Below, piece after piece: positions 1 through 8,325 of a stretch of DNA of 64,000 nt. The stretch's first letter is position 1; every line of letters begins with the position of its first letter. Location of the stretch: assembly GCF_904848625.1 (NCBI RefSeq), contig NZ_CAJHCP010000011.1:186001-250000 (forward strand), written 5' to 3'. The DNA comes from Paraburkholderia metrosideri. GTDB taxonomy: Bacteria > Pseudomonadota > Gammaproteobacteria > Burkholderiales > Burkholderiaceae. The position numbers were made by a program, and so were the translations under genes. The notes beneath the pieces were generated by a model. The model worked only from the letters and a program-made list of their open reading frames with translations. It ran no database searches and was not told the origin of the DNA.

Positions 1-849
1 CCGCACATGCTGTTGCTGGAAGAAGTGCGCCGCCGTGCAGACGAGTTCGACGTGCTGCATTTCCACATCGACTACTACCCGTTCTCGCTGTTCGCGCGCC
101 AGCCGGTGCCGTTCCTGACCACGATGCACGGCCGTCTCGATCTGCCGGAACTGCAACCTATTTTCAACACGTTCAGCGACGTGCCGGTCGTGTCGATTTC
201 CGACAACCAGCGCATTCCGCTGCAACAGGCGAACTGGCTACAAACCGTGTATCACGGTCTGCCGGAAAACGTGCTCACGCCGATCAAGGACGTCGAGCCG
301 GGCTACCTCGCATTCCTCGGCCGCGTCTCGCCGGAGAAGGGTCTCGACCGCGCGATCCGCATCGCCGGCCAGGCAGGCATGAAGCTCAAGGTTGCTGCCA
401 AGATCGACAAGGCCGACCGTGCCTATTACGAAGAAGTCATCAAGCCGCTGATGGCGCTCCCGCACGTCGAGTACATCGGCGAAATCGGCGAAACCGAGAA
501 GCGTGAGTTCCTCGGCAACGCGCATGGACTGGTGTTCCCGATCGACTGGCCAGAGCCGTTCGGTCTGGTGATGATCGAAGCGATGGCCTGCGGTACGCCG
601 GTGATCGCGTTCAATCGCGGTTCGGTGCCGGAAGTGATCGAAAACGGCGTGTCGGGCTTTGTCGTCGAAGACGAAATCAGCGCGGTTGCCGCCGTGAAGC
701 GTCTGCACACGCTGCCGCGTGCTGGCGTGCGCAAGGCCTTCGAATCGCGTTTCTCGTCGAAGGTCATGGCGAAGAACTATGTCGCGACTTACGAAGAACT
801 GCTGCGCCAGAAGCACCGCACCGTGCTGCGCGAAGTCAACGCAAGCTGA
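1..849 (+). CDS. Glycosyltransferase family 4 protein, 5' end missing
   Basis: The reading frame is open from the first base, so the gene starts upstream of the window and only about 283 C-terminal residues are seen. The visible part is a GT-B type glycosyltransferase: the segment EPFGLVMIEAMACGTPVIAF holds the E-x7-E motif of the C-terminal nucleotide-sugar site, followed by a VPEVIENG block typical of family GT4. Such retaining enzymes transfer a sugar from an NDP-sugar to a lipid or polysaccharide acceptor at the cytoplasmic face of the membrane. Acceptor and sugar cannot be told from sequence. A perfect hairpin follows about 70 bases after the stop, so it seems to end its transcript alone. 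Confidence 0.9.
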   Translation, partial: PHMLLLEEVRRRADEFDVLHFHIDYYPFSLFARQPVPFLTTMHGRLDLPELQPIFNTFSDVPVVSISDNQRIPLQQANWLQTVYHGLPENVLTPIKDVEPGYLAFLGRVSPEKGLDRAIRIAGQAGMKLKVAAKIDKADRAYYEEVIKPLMALPHVEYIGEIGETEKREFLGNAHGLVFPIDWPEPFGLVMIEAMACGTPVIAFNRGSVPEVIENGVSGFVVEDEISAVAAVKRLHTLPRAGVRKAFESRFSSKVMAKNYVATYEELLRQKHRTVLREVNAS

Positions 850-920
850 TTCGCGGTAGCTAAAAAAGAAGGCAGGCGGCTGGCCGGATCGCTTCAAACT
901 CCGCCGCTGCCACACCTGAC

Positions 921-953
921 AACGCCCCGTGCGCGACCCGCTCACGGGGCGTT
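921..953 (+). terminator. Hairpin terminator after the glycosyltransferase gene
   Basis: An 11-bp perfect stem (921-931 with 943-953) has an 11-base loop. The T-run after it is poor, so termination may be weak or may act through the hairpin alone. Confidence 0.55.
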
Positions 954-1040
954 GTTGCATGCGCGCCGCGTTTTTTCGGACGAATGGCCGAAAGTGGGGC
1001 TTTGGGCCGGGTAACAATGAGCCACGCTCGGTAATATCCC

Positions 1041-1046
1041 TATAAT
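1041..1046 (+). promoter_or_regulatory. Consensus -10 box for the 1096 gene
   Basis: A perfect TATAAT lies 50 bases upstream of the chosen TTG start. No good -35 is seen about 17 bases upstream. The box overlaps the ATG at 1045, which argues that this ATG is upstream of the transcription start and is not used. Confidence 0.5.
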
Positions 1047-1095
1047 GGCCGTGCCGCAAATTTGGCTGCGGAGCCGCCGACGACAGGAGGATGCC

Positions 1096-1944
1096 TTGGC
1101 GAGAACGAAAGAGACGCGTGCGAATGCCGCGCCTGGCGCCGGAACGATTTTCGCGTTGCGCGCCATCGGTCTCGTGCTCCTTGCCCGCTGGCTTTTTTCG
1201 ATGGCGCAAATGGGTCTGACTGCGTCGTTGTCGGCGATGGTGTCGTCGCCCTGGGCATGCGTCAACCTGGTTTTTCTGTTCCTGCTGATCTTCCTGCCGG
1301 GCGCGCGCGCCTTGGCCGAGCGTCCGTACCACCCGCTGCCGCAATGGCTGCGTCAGGCGGTGCGTCTGTTTGCTTTCCTCGGATTCCTGTTTGCGGTGTG
1401 GTCGGTCGGTGCGTTTGTCGCGAGCGCCGGTTGGCGGCGTGCCGCGCAAGCCGTTGCGGCAACCAATGGCTGGCTGATCGCGGCGCCGGTGTTGTACGCC
1501 GCGGTGATGTGGATCTGCCGGCCGCGTCCTCTCTGGCGGACCAATATTGCCGCGCGCCGTTTTGCGATCGGCCGATACGCGGTCTCACTCGATCCGGTCA
1601 CGCGTACGGTGATCGTGTGGGCCGAGCGTCGTAAGGTAGGGCAGTACGACGCACGCGAACTGTCCGTGCGCTGGGCCGCCGGGCAGGACCTGCGCGCAAC
1701 GCCGACGCCTGCACCCGCAGTCGCGTTCGGCACGGCTGGCGATCCGTCCGCGGTGCCGCTTCATTCGGCGCCTACTCCCGCGCTGACGCGTGGCGCTTTC
1801 GCGCGTCGTCCGAAGGTCGAGTTGCTGTGGGATTCGCCTGCAGCGGCGGGCCACAACCGGCAAACCGTGTTTCGCGCCGCGTTGATGACTGAAGGCGATC
1901 GGGTCGCGGCCCGGGCGCTCGACACGACCTTGCAGCAGGTCTGA
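1096..1944 (+). CDS. Hypothetical four-helix inner-membrane protein
   Basis: I do not recognise the family. The 282-residue product has about four hydrophobic segments in its N-terminal half: near residues 20-40, 55-75, 95-120 and 135-152. A soluble C-terminal part of about 120 residues, rich in Pro and Ala, follows. The start is TTG at 1096, because AGGAGG at 1085-1090 sits five bases before it. The in-frame ATG at 1045 has no ribosome binding site and overlaps a perfect -10 box. No operon partner is evident; the next gene starts 150 bases later with its own ribosome binding site. Confidence 0.7.
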   Translation: MARTKETRANAAPGAGTIFALRAIGLVLLARWLFSMAQMGLTASLSAMVSSPWACVNLVFLFLLIFLPGARALAERPYHPLPQWLRQAVRLFAFLGFLFAVWSVGAFVASAGWRRAAQAVAATNGWLIAAPVLYAAVMWICRPRPLWRTNIAARRFAIGRYAVSLDPVTRTVIVWAERRKVGQYDARELSVRWAAGQDLRATPTPAPAVAFGTAGDPSAVPLHSAPTPALTRGAFARRPKVELLWDSPAAAGHNRQTVFRAALMTEGDRVAARALDTTLQQV

Positions 1945-2096
1945 ATCTGCGTGCTTTGTGCTGTCGGTCACACCTTGTGCCCAACACGCGCGTCTTAAAT
2001 CGATCCTTAGTCGATAATAGAGTCAGGGCGCCCGGCGTTTAACGGCGGGCGAGTGGGACATACATCGATCGTATTGCGTCTTTTGCAGGAGTCGCC

Positions 2097-2561
2097 ATGC
2101 TGGTTCGCTGGTTGCTTGCCGCCCTTCATCTGCTCGCTTATGGCTTCGCTCTCGCGTCGATTCTCCGGCGCACGTGGGCGTTGCGTCGCGCTTCCGTACC
2201 TGCCGCATTGCGATCCGTATTCCGTGCCGATACCGGGTGGGGCATTTCCGCGCTGATCCTGATTGTCACCGGGCTGATGCGCGCTTTCGGCGGCTATGAG
2301 AAGGGCGCCGACTATTATCTCCACGAGCCGCTCTTTCACATCAAGATGACGCTGCTCGTGCTGATCCTGATCCTCGAAATCCCGTCGATGCTCGCGTTGA
2401 TGCGCTGGCGCGCGGCGATCCGCAAAGGCGCTGCGCCGAATCTGAAAAAAGCACGTTCTTATGCGCGCTTTAGCGTGATCCAGACGATCTTGCTGGTATT
2501 GATGGTGTTTGCCGCGACGGGGATGGCGCGCGGCATTGGGCTGCCGGCCGGGGTGGTTTAA
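2097..2561 (+). CDS. DUF2214-family membrane protein
   Basis: This small integral membrane protein of 154 residues has four hydrophobic helices: near residues 3-22, 48-64, 82-104 and 128-150. The HEPLFHIKM segment, and the basic loop before the last helix, fit the DUF2214 family as I know it. The function of that family is unknown. The ATG follows a good Shine-Dalgarno (GCAGGAG) seven bases upstream. It stands alone between a plus-strand hypothetical gene and a convergent ABC transporter. Confidence 0.75.
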   Translation: MLVRWLLAALHLLAYGFALASILRRTWALRRASVPAALRSVFRADTGWGISALILIVTGLMRAFGGYEKGADYYLHEPLFHIKMTLLVLILILEIPSMLALMRWRAAIRKGAAPNLKKARSYARFSVIQTILLVLMVFAATGMARGIGLPAGVV

Positions 2562-2669
2562 AGCCTTGCTGTATCACTGCGTGGCTGTGTGGTTGCAACT
2601 GCGCTGTCGTTTCGACATGAACGACGGCCGCCAATAGCGCCGGTGTATGCGCGGTGAATCAATGCCGAA

Positions 2670-2702
2670 ACGTGGAAGCCACCTGGAAAGGGGCTTCCAC
2701 GT
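2670..2702 (-). terminator. Hairpin downstream of the ABC exporter gene
   Basis: An 11-bp perfect stem (2670-2680 with 2692-2702) lies 24 bases after the stop of the minus-strand ABC gene. Only a short T-run follows on the minus strand. It could serve both convergent genes. Confidence 0.5.
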
Positions 2703-2726
2703 CACACTTCAAGCGCGTCATGCCAT

Positions 2727-4616
2727 TTACTTCTCGACCACCAGGCTGGCATCGTCGATCCGTTTCGTTCTCGCGGCTGTCTTCGCGCCCGTAGTCTCCG
2801 GTAGGGATTCGGACTCGCCCAAACCCTTGATCAACTCCAGCGCCTGACGTTCGAACAACCGGCGGTACAAGCCGCGGTCGAGTCTGATCAGCGCGTCGTG
2901 ACTGCCTTCCTCAATCACCTTGCCTTTGTCCAGCACCAGCAGTCTGTCCAGCGCGCGCACGGTGGATAGGCGGTGCGCAATCACCAGCGTCGTACGGCCC
3001 ATCATCAGGCGCTCCATGGCTTGCTGGATCAGCACTTCGCTTTCACTGTCGAGACTCGACGTGGCTTCGTCCAGAATCAGGATCGGCGCATCGGCGAGAA
3101 ACGCCCGCGCAATCGCCACGCGTTGACGTTCGCCGCCCGACAGCTTGACGCCCCGCTCGCCGACCAGCGTGTCGTAGCCGTTCGGCAGCGCCGCGATGAA
3201 GTCGTGCGCGCTCGCGAGCTTCGCCGCACGCTCGATCTCGGCGCGGCTTGCGCCGGGCCGCGCATACGCGATGTTCTCCGCCAGCGAGCGGTGAAACAGC
3301 ACGGGCTCCTGCTGAACGATCGCGATCTGGCTGCGCAGCGACGCTTGCCGCACATGAGCGATATCCTGACCGTCGATCATGATCCGGCCACCCGAAATGT
3401 CGTATAGGCGCTGGATCAGCTTGATGAACGTCGTCTTTCCCGAGCCGGAGTGTCCAACCAGCCCGACCCGCTCGCCGGGTGCGATCCGCACCGAGAAGTT
3501 GTCGTACAGCGGCTTCTCATTCGACCCGTAGTGAAAAGTGACATGCTCGAAACGGATCTCGCCTTTGCCGATCGCGATCGGCCCTGCATCGGGTAGATCC
3601 TCGATGCCGAGCGGCTGCTTCTCCAGCGACACCAGTTCCTCCATGTCGTTGACCGAGCGTTGCAGGTTGCGGATGTGCATGCCGACGTCGCGCAAATACC
3701 CTTGCAGCATGAAGAACATGGTCAGTGCAAAGGTGATGTCGCCGACGCTTGCGTTGCCGCGCATCCACATCAGCAATGCTACGCCGAGGATGGCCGCCTG
3801 GATCGCCACCAGCATCCCGCCCTGAACGCCGCCGTTGATCGTGCCACGCACCCAGGTGCGGCGCGTGCGATGACGCCACTTGCCGATCACGCGTTGCAGC
3901 AGCACCTCTTCGCGCTCTTCGGCACCGAACGCCTTGACGACGTTATTGCAACTGACGGCATCGGCGAGTGCGCCGCCCATGCGCGTGTCCCATGCATTCG
4001 CGAGGCGCGCGGCCGGCGCAACGAAGCCGAGCGACATCGACACGGTCACTGCGATATACAGCAGCGAGCCGATCCCGACGACCACGCCCATCATCGGCCA
4101 GTGCCAGCCGAGCAGCACGGTTGCGCCAACCAGCATGGCGAGCGACGGGAGCAACGCGATCAGCAGCGTATCGTTGAGCAGGTCGAGCGCCCACATGCCG
4201 CGCGTGATTTTGCGTACGGTCGAACCGGCAAAGCTGTTTGCGTGCCAGTCGGTTGAAAAGCGTTGCACGCGATGAAACGCGTTCGCCGCGATCTCGCTCA
4301 TCATCTTCAGCGTGAGCCGGATGATGTTGAAGTACACGCCTTGCCGAAGCAGGGTGGCGCTAAGGCCGAGCGCAGCCAGCACGCAGAACGCGGTGATGGC
4401 CGCATGCCACGCCACTGCGTCGGCCGAAGAGCCGGACGCGATTGCGTCGACCAGGCGTCCGGCAAACAGCGGCGTGAGCACGTCCGCGAGTGCTGCGGAC
4501 AGCGCCAGTGCCGCGATCACACAGATCCGCCTGGGCTGTTTGGCCCAGTGAAGGAAGGTGAAGCCGAGGACATCCTTGAAGGCTTGTCCGCGAAAGTCGA
4601 GTTTTTTATTGGCCAT
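2727..4616 (-). CDS. ABC exporter with fused membrane and ATPase domains
   Basis: This is a half-transporter of the MsbA/LmrA kind with 629 residues. The N-terminal part has six predicted membrane helices (about residues 30-320). The C-terminal ATPase domain shows Walker A GHSGSGKTT near 386-394, a Q-loop, the signature LSGGERQ near 490, Walker B ILILDEATSS near 510, and the switch His in VIAHRLST. Such proteins dimerise and export lipids, peptides or drugs from the inner membrane. Nothing nearby names the substrate. The C-terminal tail of about 35 residues is polar and charged. No partner gene is adjacent. Confidence 0.88.
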   Translation of the reverse strand: MANKKLDFRGQAFKDVLGFTFLHWAKQPRRICVIAALALSAALADVLTPLFAGRLVDAIASGSSADAVAWHAAITAFCVLAALGLSATLLRQGVYFNIIRLTLKMMSEIAANAFHRVQRFSTDWHANSFAGSTVRKITRGMWALDLLNDTLLIALLPSLAMLVGATVLLGWHWPMMGVVVGIGSLLYIAVTVSMSLGFVAPAARLANAWDTRMGGALADAVSCNNVVKAFGAEEREEVLLQRVIGKWRHRTRRTWVRGTINGGVQGGMLVAIQAAILGVALLMWMRGNASVGDITFALTMFFMLQGYLRDVGMHIRNLQRSVNDMEELVSLEKQPLGIEDLPDAGPIAIGKGEIRFEHVTFHYGSNEKPLYDNFSVRIAPGERVGLVGHSGSGKTTFIKLIQRLYDISGGRIMIDGQDIAHVRQASLRSQIAIVQQEPVLFHRSLAENIAYARPGASRAEIERAAKLASAHDFIAALPNGYDTLVGERGVKLSGGERQRVAIARAFLADAPILILDEATSSLDSESEVLIQQAMERLMMGRTTLVIAHRLSTVRALDRLLVLDKGKVIEEGSHDALIRLDRGLYRRLFERQALELIKGLGESESLPETTGAKTAARTKRIDDASLVVEK

Positions 4617-5019
4617 TTGCTACGACCCGATGACGCCTGAGCGCACCGAGGTTCCAGTCAGAAGCGAAAGGATCGGACAGTCAAAGCGTGCCGGAATGCA
4701 CTGGCAACGGAAGAGCGGACTGTCTGGAATTTGCGCGGTACGCCATTGAGGCGAAACCGTTTAAGCGGCGACGCGACGACTTGTTAAGGTCGTGAGAGCG
4801 ATCGCGGGACCATGCCTGGGAAAGCGATATGCACTGCGGACATGTGGCGCCTCCCTATGGTCGAAGGGGGTGGAGAAAGTAGACGGGGCGAGTGCCCGAA
4901 AACCGACTATATCAGCCCTGTTTGGCGGCCGCAATCGTACGAAGTTACGGTGTTGACGGTGCGATCACGTTGTGATGACTGGGCTGGTTTGATGCAGGCT
5001 CAATGCCAACCGCAAAATG
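4617..5019. other. Gene-free stretch upstream of the ABC exporter
   Basis: About 400 bases separate the ABC exporter start from the tRNA-Val terminator. I see no convincing coding frame, no strong hairpin and no clear promoter pair. The exporter promoter should lie here on the minus strand. Confidence 0.5.
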
Positions 5020-5053
5020 AAAAAGGGCTCACGTATTTCTACGTGAGCCCTTT
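5020..5053 (-). terminator. Rho-independent terminator of tRNA-Val
   Basis: A perfect 14-bp stem (5022-5035 with 5040-5053) has a 4-base loop. Read on the minus strand it is followed by a run of T. It lies 30 bases beyond the 3' end of the tRNA. Confidence 0.9.
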
Positions 5054-5082
5054 AATCTTCGGTGATCGACACACCAAAATTC

Positions 5083-5157
5083 TGGTGGGTAGTACTGGGA
5101 TCGAACCAGTGACCCCTGCCGTGTGAAGGCAGTGCTCTACCGCTGAGCTAACCACCC
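5083..5157 (-). tRNA. tRNA-Val, anticodon CAC
   Basis: The minus strand folds as a complete cloverleaf: 7-bp acceptor stem with one G-U pair, GCTC/GAGC D-stem, anticodon stem CTGCC/GGCAG with loop TTCACAC, a standard GGTTCGATCC T-arm, and an encoded CCA end. The anticodon CAC reads the valine codon GUG. It lies 48 bases after dnaQ and has its own promoter and terminator. In E. coli the same place, downstream of dnaQ, is held by a tRNA-Asp gene. Confidence 0.97.
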
Positions 5158-5169
5158 GAAGAGAACGAA

Positions 5170-5198
5170 ATTATGCCAGGGATTTTCGACCCTGTCTA
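5170..5198 (-). promoter_or_regulatory. Sigma-70 promoter of tRNA-Val
   Basis: On the minus strand there is TAGACA (5198-5193), a 17-base spacer and CATAAT (5175-5170). The mature tRNA starts 12 bases beyond the -10 box. Spacing and position fit a housekeeping tRNA promoter. Confidence 0.8.
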
Positions 5199-5205
5199 GT
5201 ACTTT

Positions 5206-5940
5206 TTACGCGGTTTGCTCATCTGCAGTCGGCGCGGGTTCGAGTCGCCAGACGCTCGTGCCTTTGACCTGCTTGTCGAGGCCGTCGAGCACCGCCTGGT
5301 GTGCGGCGATTTCTTCGTCGCTGGCGGCGAGTACAACCAGGTCAAGCGTGTGCAGTGAGATGCGCGGCGCGTTGGCATCGCCGTTCGCATGCGACTCGCC
5401 AAGCATGTCGATGACGAGGCTTTCCTGGCCACGTGTCATCGCCAGATAGACTTCGGCGAGCAGTTCGGAGTCGAGCAGTGCGCCGTGCAGTGTGCGGTGC
5501 GCATTGCTGATACCGAAGCGGTCGCACAAAGCATCGAGCGAATTGCGCTTGCCAGGGAACATCTGCTTCGCGCGTGCGAGTGTGTCGATGATCTCGCCGC
5601 AATAGGTGCTCACCTTCGGCAAGCCCAACAACGCAAATTCCGCATCGAGAAAGCCGATGTCGAACGGTGCGTTGTGAATGATCAGGTCGGCGCCCTGGAC
5701 GAAGTCGCGAAACTGGTCGGCGATTTCCGCGAACTTCGGTTTGTCGCTCAGGAACTCGGTGGTCAAACCGTGTACCGCGAGTGCGCCTGGATCGCTGTCG
5801 CGTTCCGGGTTGATATAGAAGTGCAGGTTGTTGCCGGTGAGCCGGCGGTTCACCAGCTCGACACAGCCGAGTTCGAGAATCCGGTCGCCAGTACGGGCAT
5901 TCAGGCCGGTAGTTTCGGTATCGAGGATGAGTTGACGCAT
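5206..5940 (-). CDS. dnaQ: DNA polymerase III epsilon subunit (3'-5' proofreading exonuclease)
   Basis: This is the proofreading exonuclease of the replicative polymerase core, bound to the alpha subunit. All three exonuclease motifs are present: Exo I DTETTG with D7 and E9, Exo II HNAPFD with D94, and Exo III with H152 and D157. The segment QESLVI near residue 172 resembles the beta-clamp binding site of E. coli epsilon, and a linker and alpha-binding tail follow. The length of 244 residues is normal. It is the last gene of the run methyltransferase-rnhA-dnaQ, 104 bases after rnhA. Confidence 0.97.
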   Translation of the reverse strand: MRQLILDTETTGLNARTGDRILELGCVELVNRRLTGNNLHFYINPERDSDPGALAVHGLTTEFLSDKPKFAEIADQFRDFVQGADLIIHNAPFDIGFLDAEFALLGLPKVSTYCGEIIDTLARAKQMFPGKRNSLDALCDRFGISNAHRTLHGALLDSELLAEVYLAMTRGQESLVIDMLGESHANGDANAPRISLHTLDLVVLAASDEEIAAHQAVLDGLDKQVKGTSVWRLEPAPTADEQTA

Positions 5941-6044
5941 GTCGGATTAGCCTGCTTCAGAAAATTGCAGCGAAAAAATTTGCGGCGCACGCGCGCAAGA
6001 AGACGGAAGGGCGCGCAGTCTGGCAGCGCGCCTGGCAGCGGCCA

Positions 6045-6491
6045 TCACATTTGCGCGAGCGACGCGACGCCGCGATTGGCCAGTTGATCGGCGCGCTCGT
6101 TTTCCGGGTGCCCATTGTGCCCGCGCACCCAGCGCCATTCGATCTCGTGTTGCGCGACCAGCGCGTCGAGCCGCTTCCACAAGTCGGCATTCTTCACCGG
6201 CTGTTTAGCGGCTGTGATCCAGCCTTTCTTCTTCCAGCCGTGAATCCATTCGCTGATGCCTTTCTGCACATATTGCGAGTCGGTGTGCACGACGGCCTTA
6301 CACGGACGCTTCAGCGCTTCGAGCGCGCCGATCACGCCCATCAGCTCCATGCGATTGTTGGTCGTGTTGGCTTCGCCGCCGAACAGTTCCTTTTCCTGGT
6401 TGCCGAAGCGCAGCAGCGCACCCCAGCCGCCTGGGCCCGGATTGCCCTTGCAGGCGCCGTCGGTATAAATGTCGATGAGATCGGAAGTCAT
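6045..6491 (-). CDS. rnhA: Ribonuclease HI
   Basis: This enzyme cuts the RNA strand of RNA-DNA hybrids, removing primers and R-loops. The 148-residue product has the full catalytic set: D11 in YTDGACKGNPGPGGWG, E49 in RMELMG, D71 in HTDSQY, H125 and D135 in GHNGHPENERAD. The start is the ATG at 6491, which overlaps the stop of the upstream methyltransferase gene by four bases (ATGA), so the two are translationally coupled. A longer in-frame extension upstream lies inside the methyltransferase gene and is not used. Confidence 0.97.
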   Translation of the reverse strand: MTSDLIDIYTDGACKGNPGPGGWGALLRFGNQEKELFGGEANTTNNRMELMGVIGALEALKRPCKAVVHTDSQYVQKGISEWIHGWKKKGWITAAKQPVKNADLWKRLDALVAQHEIEWRWVRGHNGHPENERADQLANRGVASLAQM

Positions 6492-7357
6492 TGAGTGTGA
6501 TTGCGTGTATTCGGTGAGGCGGCGGGCGCGAGGCCCGGGGCGAGGACAGGTTTCTTCACTTTCAGCGGACCGACGAGGCGCATGCCGGGCACGCGCTTGA
6601 TCGCCTTGATCATGTAAGTGGCGCCGAAAATCGGCCACCAGCGGTCGCCGGCGGCTTCCATGAAACCATAGCGGGACAGCCATTGGTCGCTGCCGAGCGG
6701 CGGACGATAGCAGCCGAAACGTCCCCGTTCAAGGTCGAAGCCCAGCAGCTTGATCCAGTCTTTCAGCCGCGTGAACGCGATCAGATCGACGGCCGCGGGG
6801 ACGAACGGCCGGCCGGTCATCTTGCCGACCGACTGCCGTGCGCCCCACAGCGACAGCGAGTTGAAGCCAAGGATGATCAGCTGGCCTTCGGGCATCAGCA
6901 CGCGCTCGGCTTCGCGCAGCAGCCGGTGCGGATCGCTGGTGAATTCGAGCGTATGCGGCATCACGATCAGGTCGACGCTTTGTGCTTCGAACGGCAAATC
7001 GAGCAAATCGCACCATACTGTGCTGCGTCCGGCCGGCGCGGGCAAACCCACCGGGCCGGCGGGCGAAAACGAAGGCGCGGCGGACAAAGGCAGAACACCA
7101 TTGGCGGCACGGCGTGCCGCGCCGCGCGGAAACGTGTAGGGTGCGCTGGCGCCACTTGCTGCATCGAGCACGAGGCCGCGACAGGGCATGCGGTTTTCCC
7201 GCAAAGCGTCTAGCTGCGGCAGGCCGAGTTGCAGCGCATGATAGCCGAACACGTCGGATACCACCCGGTCGAGCTGGGTTTGTTCCCAGTCCAGCACGTA
7301 GCGGCCCGGCGGCGAGTGGGTCCAGGCGGGCCAGTCTATAATCGCTCGGTCAGTCAT
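6488..7357 (-). CDS. SAM-dependent methyltransferase of the YafS type
   Basis: This class I methyltransferase of 289 residues sits between gloB and rnhA, exactly where E. coli has yafS. Its SAM motif is loose (VLDAASGAS) and is followed by an insertion rich in Ala, Pro and Gly. The later parts are clearer: VDLIVMPHTLEF, then RVLMPEGQLIILGFN, as in the Methyltransf_11 family. The substrate is unknown. The start is the ATG at 7357; an earlier in-frame start would overlap the divergent gloB gene. Its stop overlaps the rnhA start. Confidence 0.85.
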   Translation of the reverse strand: MTDRAIIDWPAWTHSPPGRYVLDWEQTQLDRVVSDVFGYHALQLGLPQLDALRENRMPCRGLVLDAASGASAPYTFPRGAARRAANGVLPLSAAPSFSPAGPVGLPAPAGRSTVWCDLLDLPFEAQSVDLIVMPHTLEFTSDPHRLLREAERVLMPEGQLIILGFNSLSLWGARQSVGKMTGRPFVPAAVDLIAFTRLKDWIKLLGFDLERGRFGCYRPPLGSDQWLSRYGFMEAAGDRWWPIFGATYMIKAIKRVPGMRLVGPLKVKKPVLAPGLAPAASPNTRNHTQ

Positions 7358-7376
7358 ATCAGAGAATGCGTCGCCT

Positions 7377-8168
7377 ATGAATGCGCTCGAGTACGTTCCG
7401 GTCCCGGCGTTTGAAGACAATTACATCTGGGTCGTGTCCGACGGACAACACGCGGTAGTCGTCGATCCGGGTGAGGCCGCGCCCGTGAAAGCCTATCTGG
7501 CGAAACGAGGGTGGCGGCTGAGCGCTATTTTACTCACCCACCATCATCAAGACCATGTCGGCGGGGTGGCCGATCTGCTGAATGGCCAGGCCGTGCCCGT
7601 CTACGGCCCCGCCGGTGAAGCGATCGAGCATCTCACGCAGCGTCTCAAAAATGGCGATCACGTGACGATTGCGGCGCCCGCACTCGAATTTTCGGTGCTC
7701 GACGTGCCAGGTCATACGAGCGGACATATTGCCTATTTCCAGGCGGCAGACCCGCACGGCACGCCGCACGTATTCTGCGGCGACACGCTGTTCGCGTGCG
7801 GCTGCGGCCGGCTGTTCGAGGGCACGCCAAAGCAGATGCTGGCGTCGCTCGACGCGCTCGCCGCGTTGCCCGGCGCGACGGAGGTCCATTGCGCGCACGA
7901 GTACACGCTGTCGAATATCCGCTTCGCGCTCGCCTGCGAACCGGACAACGCTGAGCTGCAGGCCTGGCGCGACAAGGCGACGGAATTGCGGGCGCGTCAC
8001 GTGCCAACCCTGCCTACCACGATCGCTCATGAACGGGCGGTGAATCCGTTCCTGCGCGCCGGCGATCCGTCGGTCCAGACGAGCTTGCGGGATCAGTTGC
8101 ATGAAAAAATCCCGGACCGCCTGACTGCCTTTACGCTGATGCGTGAATGGAAAAACCGGTTCCGCTAA
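7377..8168 (+). CDS. gloB: Hydroxyacylglutathione hydrolase (glyoxalase II)
   Basis: This is the second glyoxalase step: it hydrolyses S-lactoylglutathione to lactate and glutathione in the cytosol and so detoxifies methylglyoxal. The metallo-beta-lactamase metal motif THHHQDH is at residues 54-60. Further metal-site segments are VPGHTSGH, FCGDTLFACGCGR and HCAHEY. The length of 263 residues is normal. It is transcribed away from the methyltransferase-rnhA-dnaQ run, with only 19 bases between the two starts, so divergent promoters must overlap. Confidence 0.96.
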   Translation: MNALEYVPVPAFEDNYIWVVSDGQHAVVVDPGEAAPVKAYLAKRGWRLSAILLTHHHQDHVGGVADLLNGQAVPVYGPAGEAIEHLTQRLKNGDHVTIAAPALEFSVLDVPGHTSGHIAYFQAADPHGTPHVFCGDTLFACGCGRLFEGTPKQMLASLDALAALPGATEVHCAHEYTLSNIRFALACEPDNAELQAWRDKATELRARHVPTLPTTIAHERAVNPFLRAGDPSVQTSLRDQLHEKIPDRLTAFTLMREWKNRFR

Positions 8169-8325
8169 TTCGCTCCGCATGAAGGGAGTCTTCACGCGAT
8201 GAATCGGAAAAATTCGCCAAGCCCAAGATTTCCTTGATTTTTTTCGTAATTTTCTGATTGACGGAAACGTTGCCGTTTCGTACTATCGGCTGCAAATTCC
8301 AGCCCTTGTGGAAGCCGAGACGTTC

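Noticed and set aside
238..1449. 403-residue minus-strand frame opposite the glycosyltransferase and the next gene
   Set aside because: It spans two plus-strand genes and a terminator and has Arg/Gln/His-rich shadow composition.
4812..5126. Plus-strand 104-residue frame ending in the tRNA-Val gene
   Set aside because: It reads antisense through the tRNA and its terminator, a known annotation artefact.
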